Origin: Gemmatimonadales bacterium
Lineage (GTDB): Bacteria; Gemmatimonadota; Gemmatimonadetes; Gemmatimonadales; GWC2-71-9
DNA length: 64,000 nt
Direction: 5' to 3'
Assembly: GCA_036500345.1 (NCBI GenBank)
Contig: DASYCE010000010.1
Span: 27,033-91,032, forward strand
Within the stretch, counting starts at the first letter, position 1; each line of letters begins with the position of its first letter. Below, in pieces: positions 41,898 to 54,373 of the stretch. The notes below the pieces were generated by a model, which was not told where the DNA came from, searched no databases, and worked only from the letters and a program-made list of their open reading frames with translations. The translations under genes were made by a program, and so were the position numbers.

Positions 41898-43325
41898 TTA
41901 CTGCACCCCGTTGTCCGGCGGGAGGGTGAAGCGGAGGGCGGCACTCGATTGATGTGTGTAGCAGCCGCGGAAGAAGTAGAGTGCGTTCGCGGATCGGCTG
42001 ACCGACAGCGCCCCTCGAAGATTGGTATTGCAGGTTGCTTCGTAGCTCTGGGGAGCGTCCAGCCGCCCGACGACACGGAACGTGGCCCGATCGAGGACGA
42101 GCACCTCGGACGAAAGCGCCGGGTTGCCGGGTTGGGTCGCCGTCAGGGTCAGGACGTAGACCAACGGCCGCGCGGGGTCGTACGCGACTTCGTATGCGTT
42201 CGCGCTGAACGTCGTGTCCTGCAGGACGGTGCCGTCCGACGCGTTCAGTTGGATGAGCCGACCCGATCCAGATCCGGTCATCGCAAGGAATGACCCGTCG
42301 GCTGAAAAATCGGCGCCGTATGCTCCTCCGTCCATCGGCACGTGGAACGCCACATTGCCACTTGGCAAATCGAGCACCGGAATTCCGGCGCTGCCAGAGA
42401 GATCCGGCGTCCCCGTCGCCCGGTCGTGCCTCGGCGAGATATATGTGCCCGTCCCATTTCCAATAAGCGCCAACGTCGTTGTCGGCGTGCCACCCTCAGG
42501 CGCGGTCGAGTCGACATTGGCGACCACGTACCCGCCCGCTTTCCCTGCAACGAACCAGGTCGTCGGGGAGAGCCGCATGATGTCACGCACCGGGCCGTCA
42601 AGAAACACGTTGGGCGGCGACAGCGGTACCAAAACCGTCGGGGAATCCAGACGCACCCGGAAGAACGCCTGGGGCGGGCCGCTGAACGGCTCGTCCGGGC
42701 CTTGCACGATGAGCGCGCTGTCATCGGCATAGGTGAAGCCAGGCCCGTACAGCCCGAAGCCAAAGCCACCGTGACCACCAAGACCGCGGATCGGTGTTAT
42801 CGCATGGGTGTCGAGATTGACTACGTGAATGATGTCGCTGTCATCGGTCCCCATTACCATCGCATGCGGCGTTCCGCGCGGCCATGCATACGTGTCCCAG
42901 TCGTTCTGGATCGGATAGCTGGTGCTGTCGGCATAGCCGTACACCGTGATCGGATCGAGTGTCTTGACGACGGCCGCGAACTGGAGTGAGAGCGGATAGC
43001 TCCCCGCCATCGTCGAGGGTGGGAGATTGACCGAGAGTGTCGTATCGTCGACGCGGTGCAGCACCAGCGATGTGCCGTTGAACTGCGCCACGCCGGTCGT
43101 GTCGATCGCGCCGTGAAAGGCTGACGAGCGGATTGTCACCGTCGAACCCGCCCAGATGTCGTGCGGTCCGACAGTGAAGGTCGTAGCTGGAGGGGTCGTC
43201 GTCTGGTCGGGCGAGTTGCTGCTGCAGGCGGCGACCAGGAGTGCGGCCATTCCGACAACGAGCGGAAAGAAGGTGCCGCGGCGGCTGCGGCGAACGGATC
43301 GCCTGGCAGACGTCGTATGGCTCAT
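41898..43325 (-). CDS. Lipoprotein with beta-propeller-like domain, tandem paralogue A
   Basis: A 475-residue protein from the ATG at 43325, overlapping the stop of its paralogue (ATGA). A long hydrophobic N-terminus ends VAAC (lipobox). An IPT/TIG-like domain follows at about 35-125 (TFTVGPHDIWAGSTVTIRSSAF). The remainder resembles a WD40/YVTN propeller with SPRHDRATG, GADFSADGSFLAMTG and VAYDPARPLVYVL. It ends with a Cys-bearing segment and RFTLPPDNGVQ. Function unknown. The DNA of its first third is almost identical to paralogue B. Confidence 0.78.
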   Translation of the reverse strand: MSHTTSARRSVRRSRRGTFFPLVVGMAALLVAACSSNSPDQTTTPPATTFTVGPHDIWAGSTVTIRSSAFHGAIDTTGVAQFNGTSLVLHRVDDTTLSVNLPPSTMAGSYPLSLQFAAVVKTLDPITVYGYADSTSYPIQNDWDTYAWPRGTPHAMVMGTDDSDIIHVVNLDTHAITPIRGLGGHGGFGFGLYGPGFTYADDSALIVQGPDEPFSGPPQAFFRVRLDSPTVLVPLSPPNVFLDGPVRDIMRLSPTTWFVAGKAGGYVVANVDSTAPEGGTPTTTLALIGNGTGTYISPRHDRATGTPDLSGSAGIPVLDLPSGNVAFHVPMDGGAYGADFSADGSFLAMTGSGSGRLIQLNASDGTVLQDTTFSANAYEVAYDPARPLVYVLTLTATQPGNPALSSEVLVLDRATFRVVGRLDAPQSYEATCNTNLRGALSVSRSANALYFFRGCYTHQSSAALRFTLPPDNGVQ

Positions 43326-44707
43326 TGGATCCCGCTGTCCGAAGGGAGGGTGAAGCGCAGTGCGACCGATGGTGTCGTGTAACACCCTCGGAAGGCGTAG
43401 AGTGCATTCCCCGAACTGCTCACCGAGAGCGCGCCGCTGAAGTTGGTATTACAGGTCGCGGCGGAATTCTGCGGCGTTTCCATCCGCCCGACAACGCGGA
43501 AGGTACCGCGGTCAAGGACAACGACCTCCGATTTCAGCACCGAAGAACCCAGGTCGGTGACCAGCGTCCAGACGTACAGGAGCGGGCGAACGGGATCGAA
43601 TGACGCCAGATAGGTATTGGTGCTGAAAGTCGTATCGTGCTGCATGGTTCCATCGTTTGCGCTTACAACCATTAATCTGCCGAAGAACCCTTCACGTGCC
43701 TGGCTTCCCCCCGTCATTGCGAGGAGTGACCCGTCGGCCGAAAAGTCGGCGCTGCTCGCACCAATCGGCATCGGTACGGCGAACGCAACGTTTCCGCTTG
43801 GCATCGCGAGGACCGGAACACCGGCGCCAGCCACTATGTGGTCGGGCGCGTAGGTCGCGCGGTCGTGTCGCGGCGACATGTACACGCCCCACGCGTCGCC
43901 GCCAGTCGGCAATGGCGTGATCGTCCCGGCCGAGAAGGGATCGGTCGAATCGACGTTCGTCACAACGACGGAGCCGCTCTTCCCCGCCGCAAACCACGTC
44001 GTTGGACCAAGTTTGAGCAGTTGGTGTGGCGGCCCGTCGAGACCGACGTTCAGCCCGAGCTGCGGAATAAACACCGGTGGTGACACTGCGTGGATCAGCG
44101 CGTACGACGGAGGCGAAGAAGGTGTGGCGGGCTGGACGACGAGGGCGTTGTCGTCGGCGTAGGTGAAACCGGGGCTGTCGAGGCCAGTGTTGGCCCCGTG
44201 GCTGCTGAGACCTGAGATCAGGGTAACCGCATGGGTATCGAGATCGACGAGGTGAATGACGTCGCCGTCATTGGTCCCCATCACCATCGCATGCGGCGTT
44301 CCGCGCGGCCATGCATACGTGTCCCAGTCGTTCTGGATCGGATAGCTGGTGCTGTCGGCATAGCCGTACACCGTGATCGGATCGAGTGTCTTGACGACCG
44401 CCGCAAACTGGAGTGAGAGCGGATAGCTCCCCGCCATCGTACTAGGCGGAAGATCGACCGAGACGGTCGTGTCGTCGACCCGGTGCAGCACCAGCGATGT
44501 GCCGTTGAACTGGGCTACGCCGGTCGTGTCGATCGCGCCGTGAAAGGCTGACGAGCGGATTGTCACCGTCGAACCCGCCCAGATGTCGTGCGGACCGACA
44601 GTGAACGTCGCTGCTGGAGGAGTCGTCGTCTGGTCGGGCGAGTTGCTGCTGCAGGCGGCGACGAAGGCAATTGCAATAACGGGATAACGCGACGGGCGGA
44701 TCGTCAT
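43322..44707 (-). CDS. Lipoprotein with beta-propeller-like domain, tandem paralogue B
   Basis: A 461-residue paralogue of the gene downstream, with signal MTIRPSRYPVIAIAFVAAC. It shares the IPT/TIG-like domain nearly residue for residue through TYAWPRGTPHAMVMGT, after which identity falls to roughly half. Propeller-type repeats (SPRHDRATYAP, SADFSADGSLLAMTGG, ASFDPVRPLLYVW) and the ending RFTLPSDSGIQ are conserved. The likely history is tandem duplication followed by sequence homogenisation of the 5' part. Surface binding or sensing is a guess from architecture only. Confidence 0.78.
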   Translation of the reverse strand: MTIRPSRYPVIAIAFVAACSSNSPDQTTTPPAATFTVGPHDIWAGSTVTIRSSAFHGAIDTTGVAQFNGTSLVLHRVDDTTVSVDLPPSTMAGSYPLSLQFAAVVKTLDPITVYGYADSTSYPIQNDWDTYAWPRGTPHAMVMGTNDGDVIHLVDLDTHAVTLISGLSSHGANTGLDSPGFTYADDNALVVQPATPSSPPSYALIHAVSPPVFIPQLGLNVGLDGPPHQLLKLGPTTWFAAGKSGSVVVTNVDSTDPFSAGTITPLPTGGDAWGVYMSPRHDRATYAPDHIVAGAGVPVLAMPSGNVAFAVPMPIGASSADFSADGSLLAMTGGSQAREGFFGRLMVVSANDGTMQHDTTFSTNTYLASFDPVRPLLYVWTLVTDLGSSVLKSEVVVLDRGTFRVVGRMETPQNSAATCNTNFSGALSVSSSGNALYAFRGCYTTPSVALRFTLPSDSGIQ

Positions 44708-44844
44708 GGAGCCGGAACCTCGTGGTGGCTTGAGACGCAGTGTACCGGAGGATCACGCAGCCGGCTCACAATATTCGCAGGTACCGGCATCCACAAGAGC
44801 GGGACTTCTCATATTGCGCCGGCTTGGCGCGGTGCCTGCCGCCG

Positions 44845-45915
44845 TCAGTGAATCAATCCGGTATCCAGAAAGATTGCGTCCGGCCGTCCAGCGCCGATCG
44901 AGCGCTCGAGCACGACGCTGCTTGACGTCGGCGAGAGCTGCGCACGAAGGAAAGTCCGCGCGTCGCGCGCCAGTTCGGTCACGTCCTGGCTATCGAGATC
45001 GAGCCCGTAGAAGATCGAACCGGTCGGCGAATTCGTCGTCACCAGGCAGAACGTTCCCTTGCAGGAGATGTCGGCGATGGTGCGAAACGGCGCGGCGGGG
45101 ATCTGCGCAACCACATTCGCAGTCCCACCGGCGACCGCGACGCGGCGAATCGTCGTCGAATCGGAGTCGTGCGAAAAGATGATCGACGCGCCGTTTTCCG
45201 CGAGCGAATAGTGGCTGGCATCGAACGTCCCGGTGACAAGCTGCATCGGAGCACCGCCGGTGTTGCCGCGGTAGACGCCGAGCGGCATCATGAATCCCAG
45301 GACATTGAGGTTGATCCCCAGCGCAAGAAAGTCTCCGGTCCCGACCCAGTGAAGATCAGTGAGCCAGTCGACCTGGGTCGAATTGAACGGCGAGATCCCG
45401 AGGTGATCGTGGTACAGCGTCTGGAGCTTGCGAGGCGCAGGCCCGGCATCGCCAGTCGTGTCGGCAAACCAGAGCTCTGCGTGCCATCCGAGCGGAAACG
45501 GGGTGCAGATGCATGGAATCGGCGCCGAAGGATTCGGCCCGATCGCCTCGACGTAGAGCAAGCGCGCGCCTGACCCGAGCGAGATTGCGGGGAATCGTTC
45601 GGCCGAATCGGGTTTGGCGATCATCGGCTGGCGCGACTCGCAGCGACTCCAGTTGACCGACCCGCTCACCGGAGGCTGCATGTCGATCGCGGAGATCGTA
45701 CCCGACGGCGGCGGATGAATGGTGAGGCAGCGGCCGGAATAGAGGATCCCGGCACCGTCGTCGGTCCACGTGGGGTTGGCACCGATGCTGTCGATCGTGA
45801 TCTCGGCGCCCGGGGTCCGTGGGCCGATCGCGCCGTAGTTGGCGCCCGGGAAGGAGTCGGAGTGGCAGGCGAGGATGAGCAGGATCGCAATCGCAGGGAA
45901 TGCCCGCCGATTCAT
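44845..45915 (-). CDS. Lipoprotein of unknown function, TolB-like repeats
   Basis: A 356-residue protein; GGAGGG lies just before the ATG at 45915. MNRRAFPAIAILLILAC is a lipoprotein signal with cysteine 17. Beta-propeller-like strands (NPTWTDDGAGILYSGR, SLAENGASIIFSHDSDSTTIRRVAVAGG) suggest a PD40-like fold; several cysteines (CICTP, ISCKGTFC) could form disulfides. It starts 12 bases after secA and may be transcribed with it, while a 137-bp gap separates it from the tandem lipoproteins. Confidence 0.7.
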   Translation of the reverse strand: MNRRAFPAIAILLILACHSDSFPGANYGAIGPRTPGAEITIDSIGANPTWTDDGAGILYSGRCLTIHPPPSGTISAIDMQPPVSGSVNWSRCESRQPMIAKPDSAERFPAISLGSGARLLYVEAIGPNPSAPIPCICTPFPLGWHAELWFADTTGDAGPAPRKLQTLYHDHLGISPFNSTQVDWLTDLHWVGTGDFLALGINLNVLGFMMPLGVYRGNTGGAPMQLVTGTFDASHYSLAENGASIIFSHDSDSTTIRRVAVAGGTANVVAQIPAAPFRTIADISCKGTFCLVTTNSPTGSIFYGLDLDSQDVTELARDARTFLRAQLSPTSSSVVLERSIGAGRPDAIFLDTGLIH

Positions 45916-45927
45916 ATACCCTCCTTG

Positions 45928-49070
<3,143 letters not shown>

Positions 49071-49074
<4 letters not shown>

Positions 49075-49661
49075 TCCCTGCCACTCCCGTAGAGCTGTGA
49101 CGCCACAATGTAGTCGGCCACCGCCGGGTGAACCCAACCTGCCAGCGACCGTCCCCGAGCGGCCCGTTCGCGGATGGCGGTCGACGAAATCTCGAGAAGC
49201 GGGACGTCGATCGCGACATCCCCTTGCCCCCCGGGAAGCGCTGCCGCGCCGCCTGTCGTCGCGGGGCGCCGGAAGACCCCGATCGTCGCGATCGACCGGA
49301 TCGCCTCGGGTTCGCGCCACCTGCTGAATCCTGCCGCGGTGTCGCTTCCCATCAGCAGGACGAGTTCGGTGTCCGCTGCTTCCGCTCGCAACTCGCGCAG
49401 GGTATCGATTGTATACGACGGCCCCGGGCGCGCGAGTTCCCTGCCGTCGGCGACCAGACCCGCCACACCATCTACCGCCAATTCGACCATTCGTAACCGA
49501 TCCGCCGGGGGCGCCGCGTGGCGACCCTCCTTGAACGGCTGCGTCGCGGCGACGACGAGGCGCACGGCGTCGAGCGCCAGTGCTTCCAGCGCCGCCCTCG
49601 CGATGATCAGATGCGCGTTGTGGATCGGATCGAACGAGCCGCCCAGCACGCCGATACGCAC
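49071..49661 (-). CDS. nadD: Nicotinate-mononucleotide adenylyltransferase NadD
   Basis: Adenylates nicotinate mononucleotide in NAD synthesis. The 196-residue protein begins MRIGVLGGSFDPIHNAHL, holding the (H/T)xGH-type nucleotidyltransferase site, and ends with ISSTAIRERAARGRSL, the second signature. Start one base after the bamD stop; stop overlaps secA. Length is typical. Confidence 0.96.
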
Positions 49662-49662
49662 G

Positions 49663-50469
49663 TCAGGGACCGGCCGGCTTCCCGGCGTGCGTCGCGTCGG
49701 TGGGTGGCTGGGCCGCGACCTGCGGACATGAGGATCGATACTGGGGCGTCGTCCCCCAGTTGGTCCCCATGTAGGTACAGATGTCCTTGAGATCCTCGGC
49801 GTAATTCAGTTTCCGGTACGCCTTCACCAGCAACGCGAGGGCATCGGGGGCGACCGTCGCGCGGGGGTACTGGAAGACCAGGTTCTTGAGGTAGAGGATG
49901 GCGGCTTCGTACCCCTTGAGCTTGAAGTAGAAGTTGGCCGACTTGTAGTCACGCTCCGCAAAGCGATTCTCGAGCTCGCGCAATTGCGCCTGCGCCTTTG
50001 TTGCCGCGGGCGTGTTGGGATAGCGGGTGATCACCTCGCTGTCGACCGACTGCGCCGTGACGGCGTAGGTCGGATCGAGGTCGGGGGCGCGCCAGAGCCT
50101 GAAGTAGGCATCGGCCGCGCGGAACAGCGCTTCGGGAGCGAGCGAATCGGTCGGGAATTCGTCGACCAGGCGGCGATACTCGCGCACCGCCTGCAGCGAG
50201 CTTCCTTCGCGGGCATAGAGGTCGCCGAGATAGATCCGCCCGAGGAGGACGCGCCGGTCGCCCGGGCTCATCTCGAGTTCGACGCGATCGAACGCCGCGG
50301 CCGCCTTGTCCCACTTGTGGCGGTTATAGAAATCCATCGCGACATTCCACAACGAGTCGACGGTCTTCGGCGACGCGTTGAGTGCCGTCAGCGACACCTT
50401 GGGCGGGCGATAGTGATGCGTGCAGGCGCCGAGGAGCGCGAGAATCGCGACGAGCGAAACCTTCGACAT
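49663..50469 (-). CDS. bamD: Outer-membrane protein assembly factor BamD
   Basis: TPR lipoprotein that works with BamA to fold outer-membrane barrels, among which LptD (encoded at 4818) is the best-known demanding client. The 268-residue protein has signal MSKVSLVAILALLGAC with a lipobox, then five TPR-like hairpins (SLWNVAMDFYNRHKWDKAA; LGDLYAREGSSLQAVREY; ANFYFKLKGYEAAILYLKNL). The C-terminal tail is Pro/Ala-rich. The ATG at 50469 gives a clean signal; a GTG three codons earlier is possible. Confidence 0.9.
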   Translation of the reverse strand: MSKVSLVAILALLGACTHHYRPPKVSLTALNASPKTVDSLWNVAMDFYNRHKWDKAAAAFDRVELEMSPGDRRVLLGRIYLGDLYAREGSSLQAVREYRRLVDEFPTDSLAPEALFRAADAYFRLWRAPDLDPTYAVTAQSVDSEVITRYPNTPAATKAQAQLRELENRFAERDYKSANFYFKLKGYEAAILYLKNLVFQYPRATVAPDALALLVKAYRKLNYAEDLKDICTYMGTNWGTTPQYRSSCPQVAAQPPTDATHAGKPAGP

Positions 50470-50477
50470 GCGGCGCA

Positions 50478-51386
50478 CTACGGGCGAGCCACCGGCGTCG
50501 TGTCTCCGGCGAGATGCGGGGTGACCTGCACCAGCCGGGCGAGCGCCATCTGCGCAATCGTATCGGGCGGTTCGTGCGCGGCCGCCTGCTGCCAGCTCAC
50601 CCGGGCGCCGGTGCTGTCGCCCTGCGAGGCGCGCGCGTCACCAAATCCCACCAGGGCACGCCGGCCGACTGCACCCTGCGGGTCGAGCCGCGCAGCGTGA
50701 TCGAACCACCGTTCGGCATCGCCGGGGCGCGCGGCGTTCATCGCCTGCAGGCCGAGGCCCAGGTCGCACCATTCCAGTGTCGTCGCGGCGGAATCCTTCG
50801 ACGACGCGCTTTCCGATTGACGCAGTACACCCTCCAGGATCGGCACCGCTTCACCGCACGCCCCGCGCGCGCGGTCGGCGACACCGAGATCGACCAGCAG
50901 TGGATCGTGACTCACCCGTCCCGATGACGCGGCGAGGACCGCGGGAATCAACTCCGCGGCATCGGCCGGCGGTATTGCCGCCAGCGTTCCCGGGCCGAGT
51001 GCCAGGCGCCCCGGCGGCCATCCGGGTGCTACGCGGCGCAAGCCGAGGACGGCGGCCTGGAGCGCGGCATCGTTGCCGTCGTGCTGCGCCGCTTCGGCTA
51101 CCCGCGCCAATCCGCTGGCCGCTTCGCCCGCGCGCGACGTGTCGCCGGTGCCGAGGGCAGTCCACGCCTGCGCCGCGACGAGGAGCATGCCGCCCTGCAG
51201 CGCCGCGTCGGCGAGCTTCGCCTGGATTCGCGGTGACTGCCCGGCGGCGCGATAGGCGGTGACGGCATCGCCCCATCGTCCTTCGTGCCATGCATCATCG
51301 CCCAGCCGTTCCTTCCCGGGCTGGCCGATCGAGCACGCACCGAGCAGCACGGCGACCAATGGGAGCCGCAATCTCGCACCATTCAC
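50478..51386 (-). CDS. TPR-like lipoprotein of unknown function
   Basis: A 302-residue protein beginning at a GTG that overlaps the stop of the TPR gene (GTGA). [18 protein letters not shown] is a lipoprotein signal. The rest is Ala-rich helical hairpins of TPR/Sel1 character (WHEGRWGDAVTAYRAAG; ERWFDHAARLDPQGAVGRRALVGFGDARASQGD). It sits between another TPR protein and BamD, which suggests an envelope assembly accessory, but no partner is indicated. Confidence 0.75.
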   Translation of the reverse strand: MNGARLRLPLVAVLLGACSIGQPGKERLGDDAWHEGRWGDAVTAYRAAGQSPRIQAKLADAALQGGMLLVAAQAWTALGTGDTSRAGEAASGLARVAEAAQHDGNDAALQAAVLGLRRVAPGWPPGRLALGPGTLAAIPPADAAELIPAVLAASSGRVSHDPLLVDLGVADRARGACGEAVPILEGVLRQSESASSKDSAATTLEWCDLGLGLQAMNAARPGDAERWFDHAARLDPQGAVGRRALVGFGDARASQGDSTGARVSWQQAAAHEPPDTIAQMALARLVQVTPHLAGDTTPVARP

Positions 51387-52090
51387 CCGGGAATGCGCTC
51401 CACCATGGCGAGATAGGCACCGACGCGTTCGAGATCGGGACGCGCTTCCCGGCACGCCCGCCAGGTATCGCGCGCTCCGGCAGTATCGCCGGCGAGGTAT
51501 CGCGCCATGCCCAGCTGCACCTGCGCGTCGACCCAGTCGGGGCGCGCATCGAGTATCGCCTCGAGCTCTTCGCGCGCCTGCAAGGGATTCCCGGCTTCGA
51601 GGAGAAGTCGCGCGAGGCGCAGGCGGAGGTCATGGAACCCCGGTCCGAGCTGCACCGCGCGACGGTACTCCAGCACCGCGTCGGCCGGCGCGCCGGCTTC
51701 GGCGTAGAGATCCCCGAGATGGGCGTGCTCGTTGGCGAGACGCGCCGCCACCGGTGCGCTGAATCCTGCGATCGCCGGCCCTTCCGCTGCCGTTGCCGCC
51801 GCGAACGACGCCGCGGCCTCGGCGTCGCGCCCGAGCTGATTGAGGATCAACCCGCGATGCAGCAGCGCTTCGAGATACCGCGGGTTCAGCTCGAGGGCGC
51901 GATCGAACTCGCGGAGCGCCTCGTCGGGGCGCTCGAGCATCGAAAAGCAGAGCGCCCGGAGATGATGCACATCGGCGTAGGCGCGACCGGTTCCGGCAAG
52001 GTCCTCCAGCGAGAGGAGGGCGCCGTAGTAGTCGCGGTTCGCAAATCGCTCGCGCGCCGCATCGACCGTCGCGCGACCGCTAACGTCCAC
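51383..52090 (-). CDS. TPR-repeat protein
   Basis: A 235-residue soluble protein made of TPR hairpins, for example [25 protein letters not shown] (given in part) and [29 protein letters not shown] chose the GTG at 52090: it overlaps the end of the UXS-like gene by eleven bases and has GAGG six bases upstream; the longer frame above it is antisense-like. No signal peptide is seen, so cytoplasmic. Function unknown. Confidence 0.75.
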   Translation of the reverse strand: MDVSGRATVDAARERFANRDYYGALLSLEDLAGTGRAYADVHHLRALCFSMLERPDEALREFDRALELNPRYLEALLHRGLILNQLGRDAEAAASFAAATAAEGPAIAGFSAPVAARLANEHAHLGDLYAEAGAPADAVLEYRRAVQLGPGFHDLRLRLARLLLEAGNPLQAREELEAILDARPDWVDAQVQLGMARYLAGDTAGARDTWRACREARPDLERVGAYLAMVERIPG

Positions 52091-53018
52091 CCACGACCTC
52101 GCGGAAGTAGCTGATCGTCTTGCCGAGTCCCTCGCGCAGGGGAACCTTCGGCTCCCAGCCGAGGACTGCCTTGGCGTTGGTGATGTCGGGCTTGCGCTGC
52201 TTGGGATCATCGGCCGGGAGATCGCGATGCACCAGGCTCGACTTGGCACCGGTCAACTCGAGAACCAGCGATGCCAGTTCGAGCATGGTGAATTCGCCGG
52301 GGTTGCCGATGTTGGTCGGTTCGACGCGATCGCTCTTGAAGAGACGATAGATCCCCTCGACCAGATCGGAGACGTAGCAGAAGGAGCGGGTCTGCTTGCC
52401 GTCGCCGTAAACGGTGAGCGGTTTCCCCTCGATCGCCTGCACCACGAAATTGGAGACGACGCGGCCGTCGTGCGGACGCATCCGCGGACCGTAGGTGTTG
52501 AAGATCCGGACGATGCGTGTGTCGACGCCGATGCTGCGATGATACGCCATCGTCATCGCCTCGGCGAAGCGCTTCGCCTCGTCGTACATGCTCCGCTCGC
52601 CGATCGAATTCACGTGACCCCAGTACGTCTCCGGCTGCGGATGGACGTTGGGATCGCCGTAGACTTCCGATGTCGAGGCGAGGAGGAACCGCGCACCGCT
52701 GGCTTTCGCCAGTTCGAGCGCGCGCCGCGTCCCTTCCGAGCCGACGGCGAGGGTCTCGAGCGGAAATTGCTGGTAGTCGGGCGGACTCGCCGGCGATGCC
52801 ATGTGGAGGACGCCATCGACCTTGCCGGCGACGGTGAACGGCTCGGTGACGTCGCACTCGCGAAAGTCGTAGTCCGGATTCCCCGCGAGGTGCGCGACGT
52901 TCTCCGCACGACCGGTGAGGAAGTTGTCGAGACCGAGGACCTGGTGACCATCGGCGAGAAAACGGTCGGTGAGATGCGAGGCGACGAACCCCGCTCCACC
53001 GGTGATGACGACGCGCAT
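52080..53018 (-). CDS. UDP-glucuronate decarboxylase-like NAD-dependent enzyme (UXS family)
   Basis: Extended short-chain dehydrogenase of 312 residues: Rossmann motif [46 protein letters not shown], the catalytic tyrosine in YDEAKRFAE, and [23 protein letters not shown]. This set is characteristic of UDP-xylose synthase, which converts UDP-glucuronate to UDP-xylose. The assignment is supported by the UDP-glucose dehydrogenase gene that ends one base into its start (TAATG): the two would run UDP-glucose to UDP-glucuronate to UDP-xylose. Confidence 0.88.
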   Translation of the reverse strand: MRVVITGGAGFVASHLTDRFLADGHQVLGLDNFLTGRAENVAHLAGNPDYDFRECDVTEPFTVAGKVDGVLHMASPASPPDYQQFPLETLAVGSEGTRRALELAKASGARFLLASTSEVYGDPNVHPQPETYWGHVNSIGERSMYDEAKRFAEAMTMAYHRSIGVDTRIVRIFNTYGPRMRPHDGRVVSNFVVQAIEGKPLTVYGDGKQTRSFCYVSDLVEGIYRLFKSDRVEPTNIGNPGEFTMLELASLVLELTGAKSSLVHRDLPADDPKQRKPDITNAKAVLGWEPKVPLREGLGKTISYFREVVGGR

Positions 53019-54373
53019 TACCCCTCGTCCCGAGCAACGCGAGGGATCGCGCCGCCTTGATGTGATTCCCCCGGAACCGGCCGCCCGATCCCGGCATACC
53101 GGAACCCGAGCTTCGTCACCCGCGACGGTTCGTAAAGATTGCGACCGTCCACGATGATAGGAGATTTGAGTGCCTGCTTGATTCGTTCGAAATCCGGCGT
53201 GCGGTAGACCAGCCATTCGGTCATCACACAGAGGGCGTCGGCGCCGGCGAGTGCGGCGTACGGATCGGGGGCAAATCGCACCCGGTCGCCCCAGATCCCG
53301 CGCGCCACCTGCATCGCCTCGGGATCGTGCGCCTGCACCGTGGCACCGGCGGCGAGCAACGCGTCGACGAGGGTCACCGCCGGGCTTTCGCGCATGTCGT
53401 CGGTGCCGGCCTTGAAGGCGAGTCCCCACACGGCGACAGTCTTGCCCGCAACACCGCCGGTGAGCCGATCGAGCTTGGCGAAGACGACCTGCTTCTGCCG
53501 ATGGTTGACCGCTTCCACCGCATCGAAGAGTTCGACCGGCATCCCGGCGGTGCGCGCCGTGTGCATCAGCGCCTTCACATCCTTCGGGAAGCAGGAACCG
53601 CCGTATCCGGGGCCGGGAAAGAGGAACGCCGCTCCGATTCGCGAGTCGCTCGCGATTCCCTTTCGCACCGAAAAGACGTCGGCGCCGACGCGCTCGCAGA
53701 GGTCGGCGATCTGGTTCATGAACGAGATGCGCGTTGCCAGCATCGCGTTGGCCGCGTACTTGGTGACTTCGGCGGAGGGAATGTCCATGAAGAGGATCGG
53801 CGAGCCGCTGCGAACGAACGGCGAGTAGAGTTCGCGCAGCGCCTCTTCGGCGCGCGGGTCGTCGACGCCGAGGACGACGCGATCGGGCTTCATGAAATCG
53901 TCGATGGCAGCCCCCTCCTTGAGAAACTCGGGGTTGCTCGCCACCGCAAAGTCGCCCTTCGTCACCGAGCGGACCGCACCACGAACCTTCTCCGCGGTCC
54001 CGACCGGGACGGTCGACTTGGTCACGACCACCTTGAACCGATCGAGATGCTCACCGATCGTCTTCGCGACGTCGAGCACGTGCTGCAGGTCGGCGGAGCC
54101 ATCTTCGCCCGGCGGCGTGCCGACGGCGATGAAGATCACGTCGCCGTGCCGGATCGCGGCCCCGAGGTCGGTGGTGAATTCGAGGCGTCCGTCGGCGCTG
54201 TTCCGTTCGACCAGCGGCTCGAGCCCCGGTTCGTAGATCGGCAGGACGCCGCGCTTGAGCCCCTCGATCTTGGCGGGATCACGATCGGCGCAGACGACGT
54301 GATTGCCGGTCTCGGCGAGGCAGGCGCCGGCGACCAGCCCGACGTACCCCGACCCGACGATGGTGACCCGCAT
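53018..54373 (-). CDS. ugd: UDP-glucose 6-dehydrogenase
   Basis: NAD-dependent two-step oxidation of UDP-glucose to UDP-glucuronate. The 451-residue protein has [55 protein letters not shown] and the catalytic cysteine in [12 protein letters not shown]. All are diagnostic of Ugd/TuaD rather than of the UDP-HexNAc dehydrogenases. Its start overlaps the wbpA stop by one base (TGATG). Confidence 0.95.
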   Translation of the reverse strand: MRVTIVGSGYVGLVAGACLAETGNHVVCADRDPAKIEGLKRGVLPIYEPGLEPLVERNSADGRLEFTTDLGAAIRHGDVIFIAVGTPPGEDGSADLQHVLDVAKTIGEHLDRFKVVVTKSTVPVGTAEKVRGAVRSVTKGDFAVASNPEFLKEGAAIDDFMKPDRVVLGVDDPRAEEALRELYSPFVRSGSPILFMDIPSAEVTKYAANAMLATRISFMNQIADLCERVGADVFSVRKGIASDSRIGAAFLFPGPGYGGSCFPKDVKALMHTARTAGMPVELFDAVEAVNHRQKQVVFAKLDRLTGGVAGKTVAVWGLAFKAGTDDMRESPAVTLVDALLAAGATVQAHDPEAMQVARGIWGDRVRFAPDPYAALAGADALCVMTEWLVYRTPDFERIKQALKSPIIVDGRNLYEPSRVTKLGFRYAGIGRPVPGESHQGGAIPRVARDEG

